Below are positions 32,364 to 34,146 of a stretch of DNA of 34,146 nucleotides, one piece after another. Below the pieces are notes generated by a model. It searched no databases, was not told the DNA's origin, and saw only the letters and a list, made by a program, of their open reading frames with translations. Source of the stretch: JAFGMQ01 sp036733345 (lineage in GTDB: Bacteria; Desulfobacterota; DSM-4660; Desulfatiglandales; Desulfatiglandaceae); contig DAINAR010000033.1 of the NCBI GenBank assembly GCA_036733345.1, forward strand, positions 1 through 34,146, in the 5' to 3' direction. Position numbers and translations under genes: made by a program. Each line of letters opens with the position of its first letter. Positions within the stretch are counted from its first letter, which is position 1.

Positions 32364-33817
32364 TACACCTTTTCCTCAAACACAATTAATACATTGCTTT
32401 CATCAGAGGCATCATTGCGGCGTCCGGCAAGATATTTTTTTCCACCGATTTCTATCTCGACTTCACCGCTGTTCTTATTATCCAGAATCTGTGAGACGGT
32501 CTGGATTACTCCTGCCTCAAATGCCTCAATAATATGCATTCCGGGCCTGAATTCATTCAAGCCTAAATTCTTGGCAAAATTATCTGAAAATTTAATAATT
32601 GTATAGTCATCAACATTAATAAGGCACCAGGGAGTGGAAATAGATTGTATATTTTCATCTGATGCCGATGATTTTCTTTCCTGGCTCAGATCTGGTTTCC
32701 CGGCAGAAGGTGTTTGCTTTGACACCTGATCACCGGTGGAAACAGATATCCTATCCAGTGATTCAGTCGAGTGAGAAACCGAATCTTTTCTGAGCATAAG
32801 ACGATTGAATGCCCGGCTGAGATTATTCAATTCTTCATAGGGTGCCTTGAAATCAATCTGATTCCTGCCTTCCTTGATGGAAATTTCCACCTCTTCATAT
32901 AACTGTTTAAGCGGACCCAGAAATGCCCTTAAAAGAAGATACGTCATTGCCATTCCCAGCATAAACAGAATTAACAGCAGGAAAATAACGCTTGCACCAA
33001 GGCCTGAGCCCTGATCTGACCCGGATCTTTCTCCGGCAAACCCTATGATAGCCCCGCCAAGTAACTGATCCTGATTTAATATCGGGCTGAATATGATCCT
33101 CTCGTTTTCTGATCCCTGTCCAACCCTTAATTTGCGCTCCCTGAAAGCGACAGGCAGTTCGTCCCAATTAAAAAAATCTCCCTGCTGTTCATGTGGTGCA
33201 ATTATCCTGCCATGCCCGTCAACTACAAATGCATACAGGACACCATCTTCAAATTTAAACGGCGATGTCCGTACAAGGGTGTTTTCACGCTTTTCCATAA
33301 ACGGGCGGTTTATTTCCGCCATATACCTGCTTAAAATTATCCCATTTCTTAAAAACTCCTGACGCTTTGCGGATTGAACGCTGTTTTTCAAAGGGATATA
33401 AATGATCAGCAGGCTCATAAACATTACAAAAGCCATAATTACAAATACACTGATTTTAATGTTCGCAAGGAGAAACGAACCTGTAAATCCCGCCGCAGCA
33501 TCTTTCTCAACTGATTTCTTTAATCCGTTTTTGGGTGCGGTTCTGATAATGAAAGGTTTGATCTCGATTTGAAAAGAGCCCCTGAATTCCTTCTCAGATA
33601 TTTTTTTCCCCTGATAATAAATACCATTAACGCTGCCTTTATCTCTTACAAAAAAAGACTCATTATCAATTATTAAGGATGCATGGTTTTTTGATACAGC
33701 AGTGTCTGAAAGTAGCAAGTCTGATGACGGGCTCCTTCCTATTTTATAAGTACCGTTTTCAAGGCTCAGGGTCTTAATCACCTGGCCATTATGAAGGATA
33801 TCAATATCTATGCTCAT
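32363..33817 (-). CDS. FHA-domain membrane sensor with HAMP and PAS-like domains
   Basis: The start at ATG 33817 gives 484 residues; an in-frame TTG at 33832 would add five, and neither has a clear ribosome site. The positions here count from the TTG. An FHA domain fills 5-98 (IGRS at 31-34, VSKNHASL at 46-53, SVNG at 67-70). Helix one (125-147), a periplasmic sensing region (about 150-275, with a Cache-like DGVLYAFVVDGHGRIIAPH), helix two (279-304) and a HAMP-like linker follow (305-350). After a Ser-rich stretch comes a PAS-like domain (about 397-489). No kinase, cyclase or phosphatase domain follows, so output must pass through partners. It is the first gene of the block and a candidate input sensor. 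Confidence 0.85.
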   Translation of the reverse strand: MSIDIDILHNGQVIKTLSLENGTYKIGRSPSSDLLLSDTAVSKNHASLIIDNESFFVRDKGSVNGIYYQGKKISEKEFRGSFQIEIKPFIIRTAPKNGLKKSVEKDAAAGFTGSFLLANIKISVFVIMAFVMFMSLLIIYIPLKNSVQSAKRQEFLRNGIILSRYMAEINRPFMEKRENTLVRTSPFKFEDGVLYAFVVDGHGRIIAPHEQQGDFFNWDELPVAFRERKLRVGQGSENERIIFSPILNQDQLLGGAIIGFAGERSGSDQGSGLGASVIFLLLILFMLGMAMTYLLLRAFLGPLKQLYEEVEISIKEGRNQIDFKAPYEELNNLSRAFNRLMLRKDSVSHSTESLDRISVSTGDQVSKQTPSAGKPDLSQERKSSASDENIQSISTPWCLINVDDYTIIKFSDNFAKNLGLNEFRPGMHIIEAFEAGVIQTVSQILDNKNSGEVEIEIGGKKYLAGRRNDASDESNVLIVFEEKV

Positions 33818-34146
33818 ATCTAACTGTTTCAATATAATAAATTGAAATTACGCTTAAAAATTCGAATGTTTTTACCACAAGCCCTGTGAAATACTAAAGC
33901 CCATAACATAAACTGCCACGCCGCAAGCCTGCCTGTGCGTTGCACGCTGACAGACAGCAGGATTTCTTGAAAAGCATTGAACACCCAGGGGGCTGGGACT
34001 TGTCCGCCGTGTTTATGGCGGGTTTACCCGCCAGTCTTTGTGGCGGGCTTGTCTGCCTTTTACCGGCCTTTCACCAGCCTTTCACCAGCCTCTGGCTGGC
34101 TGGCGAATTAAAAATTGTAAAAACAAAATGTTGTCAGGCACATTGA
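33818..34146. other. Repeat-rich region without a clear gene
   Basis: This should hold the promoter of the FHA/kinase block, but no convincing consensus was found. Structure seen: TGGCGGG-TTTA-CCCGCCA hairpin (34016-34033) and another TGGCGGG at 34041. An 11-base tandem repeat CCTTTCACCAG occurs at 34067-34077 and 34078-34088. A CCAGCC-TCT-GGCTGG hairpin lies at 34085-34099. An open frame across the repeats to the window edge lacks any coding sign. Confidence 0.55.

Noticed and set aside
33940..34146. An open plus-strand frame running to the window end
   Set aside because: It is built from short repeats and palindromes, and no ribosome site or domain supports it.
1..34146. CRISPR arrays, tRNA or rRNA genes
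   Set aside because: No regularly spaced direct repeats with unique spacers, tRNA cloverleaf with TTCRA loop, or rRNA-like sequence was recognised by eye.

Overview
The window reads as a stretch of chromosome from a Gram-negative, probably anaerobic bacterium, most likely of the Desulfobacterota (former Deltaproteobacteria). This is an inference from gene content: long DnaA-tailed REP-associated transposases, LutABC, an IPTL-CTERM surface protein, a Liv-type transporter with a lactate-racemase-like enzyme, and a Ser/Thr-kinase/FHA/caspase/CsgG cluster. No rRNA or tRNA gene was seen to settle the taxonomy. Almost every gene lies on the minus strand. The one clear plus-strand gene is the IPTL-CTERM protein.

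Layout from left to right. (1) 1-5100: a lutABC lactate-oxidation operon that looks richer in G+C than its surroundings. It is bracketed by two RAYT-type transposase genes, each enclosed in its own imperfect terminal inverted repeat sharing the core AGGGGTCAAGTCT. (2) 5100-8840: a secreted IPTL-CTERM protein with two nearly identical InlB-type repeats, converging on a large lipoprotein whose middle resembles leukocidin-type cytolysins. A 540-base AT-rich gap follows. (3) 8840-14780: livK-H-M-G-F followed by a LarA-family protein, in one direction. A strong hairpin separates the binding-protein gene from the permease genes. (4) 14780-17880: an intergenic REP-like element, then a NarL-type two-component system. 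(5) 17930-22900: a tripartite exporter (MacB-like permease, ATPase, membrane-fusion adaptor, TolC-like outer-membrane protein). (6) 23035-33820: after a perfect 13-bp hairpin, an eight-gene co-directional block of three FHA-domain membrane proteins, a transmembrane Ser/Thr kinase with a DUF4384-like tail, a periplasmic caspase-family protein, a CsgG-like lipoprotein, a DUF799-like protein and a secreted glycine-rich protein. (7) 33820-34146: a repeat-rich region without a convincing gene.

The most interesting part is block 6. Predicted topology puts phosphothreonine signalling (kinase and FHA domains) in the cytoplasm. The same polypeptides carry TPR or DUF4384-like domains into the periplasm, where the caspase-like protein and CsgG/DUF799-type proteins should reside. 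The kinase linker carries a four-fold, six-residue Thr repeat (T290, T296, T302, T308), and the FHA-TPR partner carries three related Thr motifs directly after its FHA domain. These are plausible phosphorylation and FHA docking sites. The block could be an inside-out signalling system that controls an envelope protease or an outer-membrane channel. The domains are individually recognisable, but the function of the assembly is inference.
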